A stretch of DNA of 59,781 bases from Bacteroidales bacterium UBA3743 (GCA_002371265.1 DFGT01000013.1:1-59781), one strand, 5' to 3'; shown: positions 8,715-17,956, numbered from the stretch's first letter. The notes: generated from the letters alone by a model not told the origin. Numbers and translations are program-made.

Positions 8715-8745
8715 CAAAAATACGTTTTTTTATCCAAGTGGCAAA
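8715..8745 (-). promoter_or_regulatory. Promoter of the aroQ-pyk-ribF unit
   Basis: On the minus strand, TTTG at 8745-8742, a 19-base spacer and TATTTTTG at 8722-8715: a full Bacteroidetes consensus. Confidence 0.75.
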
Positions 8746-8754
8746 AAATCATCT

Positions 8755-8762
8755 TATATTTG
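8755..8762 (+). promoter_or_regulatory. -7 promoter box (TATATTTG) of the xerD-like gene
   Basis: A consensus -7 box 16 bases before the ATG at 8779. It lies just 9 bases from the -33 element of the opposing aroQ promoter. Confidence 0.55.
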
Positions 8763-8778
8763 TGAAAAATATCCGCTT

Positions 8779-9699
8779 ATGAATATAGACAAATTCCGTA
8801 ACCTGCCTATGGTGCGCGACTATGAGCAATACCTCATTGTCGAGCGTTCGCTGAGTGGCAACACCAAAGACGCGTATCTGGAGGATTTGGCGAAATTGCT
8901 ATCATATTTTGCGACGGAGAACATCGAGGCAGAGAATGCCACGCTCACAGACCTGGAGTGTTTCGTGACATCGTTGGTGGAATTGGGAATTTCTGCCCGT
9001 TCACAGGCAAGAATAATATCAGGTATCAAATCATTCTATAAATTTCTCATATTGGAAGACGCAATACCTGACGACCCTACTGAGCTGCTTGAATGTCCGT
9101 CGCTCGGTCGACATCTGCCGGAAGTGCTTTCCATTGAGGAGATAGACGCGATTGAAGCCCAGATAGACACATCCACCCCTGCTGGCAGACGCAACCTTGC
9201 CATCATAGAGATGCTCTACAGCTGTGGGCTGCGAGTGAGTGAGCTATCAAATCTTAAAATCTCCAACCTCGCCCTCGATCAAGAATTTATCAGTGTCTTC
9301 GGTAAGGGAGACAAACAGCGTCTGGTGCCAATCGGAGAAAGCAGCATAGAGATCGTGAAAGATTGGATCAACGACCGTATGGAGATGGACAATGTGAAAG
9401 ACAGCGAACGAGACTATCTGTTTCTTTCCAATCGTGGCAAACACATCTCACGCATAACTATTTTCGTATTAATCAAAGATTTGGCAGAAAAGGCTGGTAT
9501 CACAAAAAATATCAGTCCACACACATTCCGTCACTCTTTCGCCACTCATCTATTGGAAGGTGGAGCTGATCTCCGCAGCATTCAGGAGATGCTCGGACAC
9601 GAATCAATCCTGACCACGGAAATCTACACTCATATCAATGTCGACCATCTGCGCGACCAGATCATGCAGTATCATCCACATTGCAAAGGGAGTAAATGA
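8779..9699 (+). CDS. xerD: XerD-like site-specific tyrosine recombinase
   Basis: A 306-residue integrase-fold recombinase. The SAM-like N-terminal domain covers residues 1-100 and the catalytic domain follows. The catalytic set is complete: R152 in SCGLRVSEL, the beta-hairpin lysine in VFGKGDKQR, H248 and R251 in HTFRHSFATHLL, H274 in MLGHESILTT, and the nucleophile Y283 in EIYTH. Length and sequence fit chromosomal XerD, which resolves chromosome dimers at dif with XerC. The start at 8779 follows the -7 box and matches the family N-terminus. It stands alone beside housekeeping genes, with no mobile genes or visible att site, so it is more likely the housekeeping recombinase than an element integrase. 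XerC rather than XerD cannot be excluded. Confidence 0.88.
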   Translation: MNIDKFRNLPMVRDYEQYLIVERSLSGNTKDAYLEDLAKLLSYFATENIEAENATLTDLECFVTSLVELGISARSQARIISGIKSFYKFLILEDAIPDDPTELLECPSLGRHLPEVLSIEEIDAIEAQIDTSTPAGRRNLAIIEMLYSCGLRVSELSNLKISNLALDQEFISVFGKGDKQRLVPIGESSIEIVKDWINDRMEMDNVKDSERDYLFLSNRGKHISRITIFVLIKDLAEKAGITKNISPHTFRHSFATHLLEGGADLRSIQEMLGHESILTTEIYTHINVDHLRDQIMQYHPHCKGSK

Positions 9700-9748
9700 T
9701 TGATGGCTGTGTCGGTATATCGACATCATAAATCGAACAAACCGGCAA

Positions 9749-9784
9749 CCAAATGTACGATGTCTGCGACACCATACATTTTGG
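9749..9784 (+). terminator. Possible terminator hairpin after the xerD-like gene
   Basis: CCAAATGTA (9749-9757) pairs with TACATTTTGG (9775-9784) with a bulge, plus an inner GTC/GAC pair. There is no clear T run, so this is tentative. Confidence 0.3.
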
Positions 9785-9837
9785 AATCGGAATCGGGGAT
9801 TAAACAGATTTACAATTCATAATCAATCGAAAATCAT

Positions 9838-9845
9838 TATATTTG
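9838..9845 (+). promoter_or_regulatory. -7 promoter box (TATATTTG) of the AAA-ATPase-like gene
   Basis: A TAnnTTTG match 26 bases before the ATG at 9872. Confidence 0.5.
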
Positions 9846-9871
9846 CAGAGAAAATTGAAAAAGAGCGAATT

Positions 9872-11446
9872 ATGATAAAGCCATATCCGATAGGACGACA
9901 GGATTTCAAGGCCATCATTGAGGATGGTTATGCATACGTCGACAAGACTGAACGAATGTATGAGATGATAAAGAATCGTACATTCGTGTTCCTTTCACGT
10001 CCTCGTCGTTTCGGTAAATCTTTGCTTATCAACACGCTCCAACAATATTTCGAGGGAAACAGAGAGCTCTTCAAGGATCTGAAAATAAGCCGGTTGGAGA
10101 AGGACTGGATCAAATATCCCGTCTTTAGGTTTGATATGAGTTCGTATAAGGATCTTCCTGTAGAATCCATGTCTTATGCAATATCAAATGCCATTTCCAA
10201 ATATGAAAAAGAGTATTCGATTAAATCTTCGGATAAATTAGGAAATGGCGAGCGTTTCAAAAATGTAATTGAAGCGGCATACAAGCAGACCGGCCGCAAA
10301 GCTGTGGTCCTGATCGACGAATATGATTCTCCGCTGCTTGCTCATCTTCACGATGGAAAATTAGCTGACGTAAAACCAGTTCTTCAGGAGCTGTATCAGC
10401 AGGTGAAGGTGAACGAACAGTTTGAGAAGTTTGTCTTTATCACAGGAATATCCCGTTTCTCGCAGGTATCCATCTTCTCCACACTCAACAATCTGGTGAA
10501 TATATCTATGGATCCCCGTTTTGATGACATTTGTGGAATCTCATCAGATGAACTTCTTGAGAATTTTAAAGATGGAATTAGTCAGTTGGCAGAACGATAC
10601 GATTGTACATTTGATGAAATGTATCTAAAGCTGAAAAACAAATACGACGGCTATCATTTTTCCTATGATTCAAAAGATATCTTTAATCCACTCAGCGTCT
10701 TGTCTTCGTTGGATTTCAAAGATTTGAAAAACTTCTGGTTTGAGACAGCCACGTCTTCCTACGTGATAGACCATCTGAAGAAGCACAATGCCCAGATACT
10801 TGATTTTGAAGGCGTACAAATGTTTGAATCCGGATTCTATGCGTCGTACGAGGATGAGAGAAGTGTTTATCCTCTTCTTTACCAGGCTGGATACCTTACG
10901 ATTAAGGATTATGACAGGGAGTCGGAGGTCTATACTCTCTCTTATCCCAATAGTGAGGTTCGTGTTTCCATGTTGGAGGTCTTGATGCCGTCGTGGGTAG
11001 GATGCAGCACAGATGACGGAAAAATCAACATGCAAAAATTCTATTTTGCTCTCAAAGCAGGCAGAATCGACGATGCGTTTGAACTGCTGAAGGAGTTTTT
11101 CCTGCAGATTCCAAACGTGCTCAACAATAAAAATGAGAAACATTTCCAGACGGTTATCTACGTCTTGTTCCGTTGGCTTGGCTTCTACACTCAGTCGGAG
11201 GTCAACACGTCAAAAGGCAGATTGGATTGTATCTTATTCGCTCCAAAACAGATTTTCATCATCGAATTCAAGGTGGATGAGAGTGCGGAAAAAGCTCTCG
11301 CCCAGATAAATGGAAAGGGTTATGCCGACCCTTATCACACGGACGGCAGACCAATCATTAAGATCGGAGTGAACTTCTCAAGCGAGGAGAGAACGATTGA
11401 AGGATGGAAAGTGGAAGAAGAATTAAAAGTTAGAATTAAAATTTAA
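9872..11446 (+). CDS. AAA-ATPase-like / PD-(D/E)XK nuclease-like protein (PF09820 + PF08011 type)
   Basis: A 524-residue cytoplasmic protein of a family that is much expanded in Bacteroidota. Residues ~5-210 form an AAA-ATPase-like domain: a P-loop RPRRFGKSLL with K49 and S50, a Walker B AVVLIDEYDSPLL near residue 145, and the sensor-like GISRFSQVSIFSTLNNL. The C-terminal part (~400-520) looks like a PD-(D/E)XK nuclease fold, with the core KGRLDCILFAP...IIEFKV near residues 445-470. The family's role is not settled; defence, toxin or regulated nuclease activity have been considered. It is a single gene with its own promoter and is not adjacent to a partner. Both motif sets look intact. Confidence 0.82.
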   Translation: MIKPYPIGRQDFKAIIEDGYAYVDKTERMYEMIKNRTFVFLSRPRRFGKSLLINTLQQYFEGNRELFKDLKISRLEKDWIKYPVFRFDMSSYKDLPVESMSYAISNAISKYEKEYSIKSSDKLGNGERFKNVIEAAYKQTGRKAVVLIDEYDSPLLAHLHDGKLADVKPVLQELYQQVKVNEQFEKFVFITGISRFSQVSIFSTLNNLVNISMDPRFDDICGISSDELLENFKDGISQLAERYDCTFDEMYLKLKNKYDGYHFSYDSKDIFNPLSVLSSLDFKDLKNFWFETATSSYVIDHLKKHNAQILDFEGVQMFESGFYASYEDERSVYPLLYQAGYLTIKDYDRESEVYTLSYPNSEVRVSMLEVLMPSWVGCSTDDGKINMQKFYFALKAGRIDDAFELLKEFFLQIPNVLNNKNEKHFQTVIYVLFRWLGFYTQSEVNTSKGRLDCILFAPKQIFIIEFKVDESAEKALAQINGKGYADPYHTDGRPIIKIGVNFSSEERTIEGWKVEEELKVRIKI

Positions 11447-11633
11447 GAATCTTCACCACCGTCGAATGATTAATTATATTTGATTTCCTGGCGATTCCAA
11501 CAATGTTGGTGTCGGGGATGAGAATGACTAATGATTAGCGATTGATGTTCAACAATTAAATGGAGATATAAATCCAAATATTCAGAGCAATTAAACAAAT
11601 CACATAATCCATTGGCATAACCCAAATTGTTTG

Positions 11634-11641
11634 TATTTTTG
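11634..11641 (+). promoter_or_regulatory. -7 promoter box (TATTTTTG) of the TPR gene
   Basis: A consensus -7 box 44 bases before the start region of the TPR gene. ATTG at 11611-11614 is only a partial -33. Confidence 0.5.
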
Positions 11642-11685
11642 TAGTTGAATACGCACTAAATTATGAAACACTTACGGCAATGACT

Positions 11686-12864
11686 ATGAAACAAACAATT
11701 ATATTCATATTTCTACTGTTATTTGCATCAGCGACGTCGGGGCAAACCATATTCCGCATACAGGATGAAACTCAGCTTCTGCATCTGCCTGAACTGAATG
11801 ATGATTATTTCAAAGGAGCAGACAGATCAATAGAAGAGCTTACTGACATCACCAACCGTATGCCTGGAAATTCCGCCGCCTATATGCAGCTTTGCTATAA
11901 ACTGAAACGTGAAGAGCGTCATGAGGAGGCTGTAGACGCGATCAAACAGGCAATGCGCGCCAACCCGACAAACAAAGATCTTATCAACATGGCTGGAGCT
12001 ATACTTCTTCACAACCACCAATACGAGGATCTTGAGAAAATATGCCAGATTGCGTTGAGCCGCGACCCTAAACTCGCAGATGCCTACAATATCCTTGGCA
12101 TTATCGCCCAAGAAAAGGGTGAGAATGCAAAAGCAGTATACCATTTCAACCACGCTTTGCAAATCAAAAAGAAAAAGTACAACGCTATCAAATTCAACCT
12201 TGCAAACGCTGAACGCTCGTCTGGAAACTATGCTGTCGCAATCGAACTTTATCAAAAAAGTCTGAAGAAATTCATGGCAGACAAGAATTTCGTCTCCGCT
12301 AAAAACTTCCGTTTCTACCAGCCGACAAAAGCGTGGGTCTACAACAATATCGGACTGACTCTTACAATGGCCGGCGAACACAGCAACGCATTGGTGGAAT
12401 ACAGAAAATCGCTGAAATACAGCAAGAATCCGGCACGCACTTATAACGGCATGGCTTGCACCCATTACGAACTCGGACAAGTGGACTCTTGTATCAAATA
12501 TCTTAACTTGGCTATTGAAGCAGCCCCTAAATACGCGTCGCCTTATAAGAATCTCGGCAATGTCTACTATGAGCAAGGCAAATACAGCAAGGCTCTGCCA
12601 TTATATGAAAAAGCGTATGCTATCGACAAAGACGACGAATGGTTGCTGTGCAAAATCGCATCTACTCATAAAAACCTGAAACAATATGAAAATGCCATCG
12701 ACTTTTTCTCAAAAGCGATTCTGATCGACAAAACCGACCACGAAGCCTACTACCAGATAGGCCTCTGCTACCACCGTCTTGAAGATACTGCAAAAGCTCA
12801 GGAATATTTCAGAAAAGCTGAAAGATTAGGCAATACATCAGCCAAAGGATGGGTCAGAAAATAA
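11686..12864 (+). CDS. Exported tetratricopeptide-repeat protein
   Basis: A 392-residue protein with an N-terminal signal peptide (IIFIFLLLFASATSGQ). It is followed by about eight TPR units spanning roughly residues 50-385, for example AYMQLCYKLKREERHEEAV, AYNILGIIAQEKGENAKAV, VYNNIGLTLTMAGEHSNALV, PYKNLGNVYYEQGKYSKAL and AYYQIGLCYHRLEDTAKAQ. TPR superhelices mediate protein contacts, and in Bacteroidota such periplasmic proteins often serve envelope complexes; the partner here is unknown. Start: ATGs at 11680 and 11686 both fit, and I give the second because it is followed directly by the basic MKQ signal start. It is a single gene. Confidence 0.8.
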   Translation: MKQTIIFIFLLLFASATSGQTIFRIQDETQLLHLPELNDDYFKGADRSIEELTDITNRMPGNSAAYMQLCYKLKREERHEEAVDAIKQAMRANPTNKDLINMAGAILLHNHQYEDLEKICQIALSRDPKLADAYNILGIIAQEKGENAKAVYHFNHALQIKKKKYNAIKFNLANAERSSGNYAVAIELYQKSLKKFMADKNFVSAKNFRFYQPTKAWVYNNIGLTLTMAGEHSNALVEYRKSLKYSKNPARTYNGMACTHYELGQVDSCIKYLNLAIEAAPKYASPYKNLGNVYYEQGKYSKALPLYEKAYAIDKDDEWLLCKIASTHKNLKQYENAIDFFSKAILIDKTDHEAYYQIGLCYHRLEDTAKAQEYFRKAERLGNTSAKGWVRK

Positions 12865-12899
12865 AAAGGGGAACGAACCAATAAATTCTATCTTATTCT

Positions 12900-12930
12900 T
12901 TTGCATTTAAACATATATCGCTTACCTTTG
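12900..12930 (+). promoter_or_regulatory. Promoter of the TetR-family gene
   Basis: TTTG (12900-12903), 19 bases, then TACCTTTG (12923-12930): a perfect Bacteroidetes promoter. Confidence 0.8.
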
Positions 12931-12932
12931 CG

Positions 12933-12958
12933 ACAAATTTGTTTAACAATCCTGTTAA
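12933..12958 (+). promoter_or_regulatory. Candidate autoregulatory operators of the TetR regulator
   Basis: Two adjacent palindromes lie between the -7 box and the start codon. One is ACAAATTTGT (12933-12942). The other is TTAACA-ATCC-TGTTAA (12943-12958), whose last base is the A of the ATG. Their place over the transcription start suits autorepression; this is inference. Confidence 0.4.
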
Positions 12959-13581
12959 TGACAGAGAAAGAAGATAAAATGAATGTGGAGAAAGCCATTC
13001 TAGACGCTGCCACAGAAGAATTCCTCAGCAAAGGTTTTTCTGGTGCGCGTACCGTGGCTATAGCAGAAAAAGCAGGAGTCACACACGCTATGCTCCACTA
13101 TTATTTCCGCACTAAAGAGAAGCTTTTTGAGTGTATTATAGACACCGTGATCAAAGAGCTGATCGACTCCGTGACCGAAGCCTACAAACGTCAGGATGCA
13201 TCTCTAAGTTTCGAAGACCGAGTGGTGGCAGTGATGAACGCGCACCTCGACTTCATCATCGCCAAGCCTCAGCTTCCATCGTTTCTGTTTATGGAAATAT
13301 TCCCGTCGACAGAAAACTTCAAGTTGATCAAAGAGAAAGCATCATCCGCTTTAGGTTCACTCAACACTCAATTAAAAGAGGCTCTTGAAAGTGCCAACAA
13401 CAATGAAGAGATTGACAACATTTCTCTGCCCATGTTAATTTCCGATGTGGTGACTCTCAACGCAGCCACCGCCATATCATCTCAACTTGCCACAAAACTC
13501 TTGAATATCACAAAAGAAGAATATGTGGCAATGAGAAAACAGGAAAATGAGATTTTGATTAGAAAAAGGCTAAAGAAGTAG
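12958..13581 (+). CDS. TetR/AcrR-family transcriptional regulator
   Basis: A 207-residue regulator. The N-terminal helix-turn-helix is typical: AILDAATEEFLSKGFSGARTV, then IAEKAGVTHAMLHYYFRTKEKLFECII (residues ~10-60). The remainder is an all-helical ligand-binding domain that I cannot assign to a ligand. The ATG at 12958 is used because it follows a perfect promoter; the ATG at 12979 is an alternative. The gene precedes the giant acyl-CoA dehydratase activase by 39 bases on the same strand. The activase has its own -7 box, but local control of it by this regulator is plausible. Palindromes at 12933-12958 are candidate operators. Confidence 0.88.
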   Translation: MTEKEDKMNVEKAILDAATEEFLSKGFSGARTVAIAEKAGVTHAMLHYYFRTKEKLFECIIDTVIKELIDSVTEAYKRQDASLSFEDRVVAVMNAHLDFIIAKPQLPSFLFMEIFPSTENFKLIKEKASSALGSLNTQLKEALESANNNEEIDNISLPMLISDVVTLNAATAISSQLATKLLNITKEEYVAMRKQENEILIRKRLKK

Positions 13582-13593
13582 CAAAAAAAATAG

Positions 13594-13601
13594 TACTTTT
13601 G
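13594..13601 (+). promoter_or_regulatory. -7 promoter box (TACTTTTG) of the acyl-CoA dehydratase activase gene
   Basis: A consensus -7 box in the 39-base gap after the TetR gene, 19 bases before the ATG at 13621. No clear -33. Confidence 0.55.
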
Positions 13602-13620
13602 CGACTGAAATTATTTTGAT

Positions 13621-16600
13621 ATGCAGATTAAAAAAATAAATGTCGGACTTGATGCTGGTAGCACAACACTGAAAATTGTCGCTACCAATGAGGAGAATGA
13701 AGTGCTGTTCACAGACTATAACCGACATAACGCAGACATACCAAAAGCGCTCGCTGATTCACTCGAACGCTTAAAAGCAAAAATCGGTGCCGACGCGACT
13801 GTCAGATTCCAAGCGACTGGCAGTGCGGGAATGGGGCTGTGCGAACGTCTTGGATTACCTTTTATTCAGGAAGTTGTAGCGGCGACAGAAGTCGTACTGA
13901 AAAAATACCCAGAGACAAAAACTCTTGTAGACATCGGAGGAGAAGACACTAAAATGATCTTCTTCAACCACAATATGCAGGCTGACATCCGTATGAATGG
14001 AAACTGTGCTGGTGGAACAGGAGCGTTCATCGACCAGATGGCTATGATTCTTGGTGTATCCGTAGCAGAGTTGAGCGACATGGCTCTCCGCGCAAAAGCA
14101 ATACATCCCATCGCAAGCCGTTGCGGTGTGTTCTCCAAGACTGATATTCAGAACCTTATCGCACTCAATGTTTGCCGCGAGGAGATAGCAGCAAGTATAT
14201 TCAATGCTGTTGCGACGCAGGTGCTCTCAACCCTATCCCGTGGAATGGACATCTTGCCTAAGGTTTTCTTGTGCGGTGGTCCGTTCGCATATATTCCTGC
14301 TTTGAGGAAAATTTTCCAGAAGAAGATGGGCATGACTGATGACGACGTCATCTACTCTGAATACTCGAATGTCATCCCAGCCCTCGGCGCGAGTCTTGCC
14401 ATCAAAGACGATGTCGAATACAAGAGCCTCAACGATTATATTACTCTTCTAAATAATTCCGACAAATCTGCGATCAAGATAAAGAGATCTGGTCTGCAGC
14501 CTCTATTCGCGTCGCAAAAAGAACGAGACGAATGGGAAAAAGAGAAGAGCCAAAACAAAATCGAAAACGCAGCAATCGCCGACATCAAGGACGATGTATG
14601 CTATATAGGAATCGACTCAGGAAGCACCACGACAAAGGTTGTGGCTATGGATGAGGACGAGAAAATTTTCTTCACATTCTATAAGAAAAGTTCAGGACGT
14701 CCGTTGGAGACGGTGTGCGAAGGACTGCAAAAGTTGGAGGCTGAGGCTAAATCCGCAGGCAAAAACCTTGTTGTCAAGGCAGCCTGTTCTACAGGATATG
14801 GAGAAGACCTGGTAAAGACCGCCTATGGTCTCGACTACGGTATGGTGGAGACTATCGCACATTACACAGCCGCACACAAACTGAATCCAAACGTTTCGTT
14901 TATTCTCGACATCGGAGGCCAGGACATGAAGGCAATCTTCGTGGAGAACGGAACAATCAACAGACTTGAGATCAACGAAGCCTGTTCGAGCGGATGCGGA
15001 TCATTCATCGACAGTTTCGCGGCATCACTCGGATATCCTATCGAACAATTCGTGGAAAAAGCACTACAGAGCACAAATCCGCAAGATTTAGGCACACGAT
15101 GCACCGTCTTCATGAACTCCAAAGTGCGTCAGTGCGTACGTGAGGGAGCCACTATCGAAGACATTTCCGCAGGTCTTGCCTACTCTGTGGTAGGCAACTG
15201 TCTATATAAAGTGCTGAAACTTAAAGATGCGAGTGAATTAGGCGACCACATTGTGCTTCAAGGAGGAACGATGCGCAACAAAGCTGTTGTGAGAGCGTTC
15301 GAAAACAGCATAAAGAAGACTGTGACTGTATCCAACTATCCCGAACTGATGGGTGCGTATGGAGCGGCACTTTATGCAAAACGTATGGGTGCGGACAACC
15401 GTCGTGAACTATCCACGATGGCAAAAACATGCGAATACACAGTAGAGCCATTTAGATGTGTGGGCTGCGAAAACAACTGTCACGTATTGAAAAACATATT
15501 CGCCAACGGCAAAGTGTTCTACTCCGGCAACAAATGTGAAAAAGTCTACACCAACAAAGGTGAGGACGAAAGAGTCACCGGATTCAACATGAGCCTATAC
15601 AAGAGCGAGTTGGCATTCAAGAAGAACATACGTCTTGCAGAGTCACACGGACATGCGTCTGAGAAGCCTTTGACAATCGGTATTCCTCGAGTACTTGGCA
15701 TGTTTGAAGACTACCAGTTCTGGTACACTCTCTTTACATTGTGTGGAATCAAAGTAGTGACAAGCCCACGATCATCATTCAAGATGTATGAGAAGGGACT
15801 TAACACAATCATGGCCGACAATATCTGTTTCCCTGCCAAACTTGTGCATGGACACATCTTCGACCTGATGGAGAAAAAGGTCGACAGGATATTCTATCCA
15901 TACGTAATATACGAAAAGAGAGACGGCAAGAATGAAAACAACACATTCAATTGCCCTATCGTCGCCGGATACAGCGACGTCATCAAATCAGCCATCGATC
16001 CAGCGGAGAAAAGCAATATTCCTGTGGATAGCCCGATTATCTCCTTTAAGGATGAAAAGCTATTGAAAAAAGCTCTTAAATCATATCTGAAAGAGATTTT
16101 AGGAAAAAGTTTCTCAGAAAAGACATTCAAAGAGGCTTTCGTTGCCGCAATCGACGCAAAGAACACTTTTGAAAACACATTAGCTGAAAAAGCACAGCAG
16201 ACACTTCAAAAGGCGAAACAGAACGACCGTATGGTGATTCTGCTTGCCGGCCGTCCATACCACAACGACCCGCTCATCCAGCACAAAGTGTCGGAAATCA
16301 TGACATCATTTGGAATAGATGTTGTGACGGAAGATGTGGCTAGAGGTGTGGATGATTCCAACAAAGAGACCCATATAATTCCACAATGGAGTTATGTGAA
16401 CCGTATCATACGCGCGGCAAGGATGGTGGCGGAGAGCAAAGACAATATCCACTTCGTTCAGCTGACAAACTTCGGTTGCGGACCTGACGCTTTCATCCTT
16501 GACGAAGTAGGAGACATATTGCGTCGCTACGGCAAGAACCACACAATCTTGAAAGTAGACGACGTGAATAATGCCGGATCTCTACGTTTGAGAATCCGTA

Positions 16601-17895
16601 GTTTGGTGGAGAGCATCAAATTCAAACGCCATACAGAAGCAACAAAGAAAGAGTTCAAAACGACTCCCGAATTCACAGTTCTCGACAAGAACAAGAAGGT
16701 GTTGATTCCATTCTTCTCTGAATTCCATTCCCCTATCATTCCGCCAATGTTTGAGTTGATGGGATACGAGGTGGAGAGTCTTCCTCCTGGCACACCAGAG
16801 AGTGTGAAAGCGGGATTGCAATACGCCAACAACGAAGTTTGCTACCCAGCGACACTTGTTGTGGGAGACATGATAGCAGCGTTGCGAAGTGGCAAATACG
16901 ACCCTAACAACATAGCATTCGCAGTCACACAGACAGGAGGTCAGTGTCGTGCCACAAACTATATCGCGTTAATCAAGAAAGCATTGTTGGCTGCAGGCTA
17001 CGACAATATTCCAGTGGTATCTATCTCAGTGATGAACACCATCAACGAGCAGAGCGGATTCCAGCCAAACATCAAGAAGGCAATCCGTCCTATCCTCCAC
17101 TCCGTGCTATTTGTTGAGGCTATCGCAAAGATGTATTATGCCACAGCGGTAAGAGAAAAAGAGGAGGGAAAGGCAAAAGCTCTGAAGGATAAATACATGG
17201 AGAAATATGTTTCCATTTCCACAAGTGGAGACAAGAAAACCATTCTCAACCTATTACGTGAAGCGGCAAATGAGTTCAACGCCGCGGCATCCGACAAGAA
17301 GGTGCCACGCATAGGAGTGGTGGGAGAGATCTTCATCAAATACAACAGTTTCGGAAACCAGCACGTTGTGGATTGGTTGGTGAGCGAAGGCATCGAGCCT
17401 GTGATTCCAAGCATAATAGAGTTTTTCAGTCAATACTTCCCTAATGCGAAGTTCAACAGAAGGAACAACCTAGAGAAGGTGTCAATCTGGCGACGTATGC
17501 TCAACAACGTATTGGAAAATAGACTTGTCAGCCTTATGAATGAATTCGACAAAGCAGCGTCAGCATTCAGATACTACGAGAAGAGCGCAGACATCAACCA
17601 TGAGATGGAGAATGCGGCCAAGATAGTCTGTCCGGCAGCACAGTTTGGCGAAGGATGGCTTATCCCAGCGGAATTTGTCTCGTTTGCACAACGAGGCATC
17701 AACGCGGCAGTGAGTCTGCAGCCATTCGGATGTATAGCCAACCATGTCATAAGCAAGGGAATTGAAAGGAAAGTGAAAAAGATGTATCCGGATATGAATC
17801 TTCTATTCCTTGATTTCGACGGTGGTGTGAGTGAGGTGAACGTTCTCAACCGTCTGCACTTCCTGGCAAGACAGGTGAAGATGGCGAATGACTGA
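13621..17895 (+). CDS. Giant acyl-CoA dehydratase activase (BadF/BadG/BcrA/BcrD ATPase pair plus DUF2229)
   Basis: A 1424-residue cytoplasmic protein related to activators of 2-hydroxyacyl-CoA dehydratases and benzoyl-CoA reductases. These use ATP to deliver an electron from a 4Fe-4S cluster. There are two tandem actin-like ATPase domains. The first covers residues ~5-265, with VGLDAGSTTLKIV, DIGGEDTKMI and NGNCAGGTGAFIDQ. The second covers ~325-590, with IGIDSGSTTTKVV, DIGGQDMKAIF and EACSSGCGSFIDSFA. A Cys-rich section (FRCVGCENNCHVLKN) and a DUF2229-type region (~660-880, with the FPAKLVHGHI and FYPYVIYEK motifs) follow, then a C-terminal dehydratase-like part. Fused proteins of this length are common in anaerobic Bacteroidota and Firmicutes. 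The substrate is unknown. A bidirectional terminator follows. Confidence 0.9.
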   Translation: MQIKKINVGLDAGSTTLKIVATNEENEVLFTDYNRHNADIPKALADSLERLKAKIGADATVRFQATGSAGMGLCERLGLPFIQEVVAATEVVLKKYPETKTLVDIGGEDTKMIFFNHNMQADIRMNGNCAGGTGAFIDQMAMILGVSVAELSDMALRAKAIHPIASRCGVFSKTDIQNLIALNVCREEIAASIFNAVATQVLSTLSRGMDILPKVFLCGGPFAYIPALRKIFQKKMGMTDDDVIYSEYSNVIPALGASLAIKDDVEYKSLNDYITLLNNSDKSAIKIKRSGLQPLFASQKERDEWEKEKSQNKIENAAIADIKDDVCYIGIDSGSTTTKVVAMDEDEKIFFTFYKKSSGRPLETVCEGLQKLEAEAKSAGKNLVVKAACSTGYGEDLVKTAYGLDYGMVETIAHYTAAHKLNPNVSFILDIGGQDMKAIFVENGTINRLEINEACSSGCGSFIDSFAASLGYPIEQFVEKALQSTNPQDLGTRCTVFMNSKVRQCVREGATIEDISAGLAYSVVGNCLYKVLKLKDASELGDHIVLQGGTMRNKAVVRAFENSIKKTVTVSNYPELMGAYGAALYAKRMGADNRRELSTMAKTCEYTVEPFRCVGCENNCHVLKNIFANGKVFYSGNKCEKVYTNKGEDERVTGFNMSLYKSELAFKKNIRLAESHGHASEKPLTIGIPRVLGMFEDYQFWYTLFTLCGIKVVTSPRSSFKMYEKGLNTIMADNICFPAKLVHGHIFDLMEKKVDRIFYPYVIYEKRDGKNENNTFNCPIVAGYSDVIKSAIDPAEKSNIPVDSPIISFKDEKLLKKALKSYLKEILGKSFSEKTFKEAFVAAIDAKNTFENTLAEKAQQTLQKAKQNDRMVILLAGRPYHNDPLIQHKVSEIMTSFGIDVVTEDVARGVDDSNKETHIIPQWSYVNRIIRAARMVAESKDNIHFVQLTNFGCGPDAFILDEVGDILRRYGKNHTILKVDDVNNAGSLRLRIRSLVESIKFKRHTEATKKEFKTTPEFTVLDKNKKVLIPFFSEFHSPIIPPMFELMGYEVESLPPGTPESVKAGLQYANNEVCYPATLVVGDMIAALRSGKYDPNNIAFAVTQTGGQCRATNYIALIKKALLAAGYDNIPVVSISVMNTINEQSGFQPNIKKAIRPILHSVLFVEAIAKMYYATAVREKEEGKAKALKDKYMEKYVSISTSGDKKTILNLLREAANEFNAAASDKKVPRIGVVGEIFIKYNSFGNQHVVDWLVSEGIEPVIPSIIEFFSQYFPNAKFNRRNNLEKVSIWRRMLNNVLENRLVSLMNEFDKAASAFRYYEKSADINHEMENAAKIVCPAAQFGEGWLIPAEFVSFAQRGINAAVSLQPFGCIANHVISKGIERKVKKMYPDMNLLFLDFDGGVSEVNVLNRLHFLARQVKMAND

Positions 17896-17916
17896 TGACA
17901 AAATGCAAAATAATAT

Positions 17917-17956
17917 AAATAGGAAAAGACGGGATTCCTCCCGTCTTTTCCTATTT
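17917..17956. terminator. Bidirectional terminator between the activase and serine acetyltransferase genes
   Basis: A perfect 17-bp stem, 17917-17933 with 17940-17956, around a 6-base loop. The TAG stop of the minus-strand acetyltransferase gene (17951-17953) lies inside the stem. Confidence 0.85.

Noticed and set aside
8779..9699. The tyrosine recombinase as integrase of a mobile element
   Set aside because: It lies among housekeeping genes, has the XerD length and motifs, and no att repeats, tRNA target or other mobility genes are nearby.
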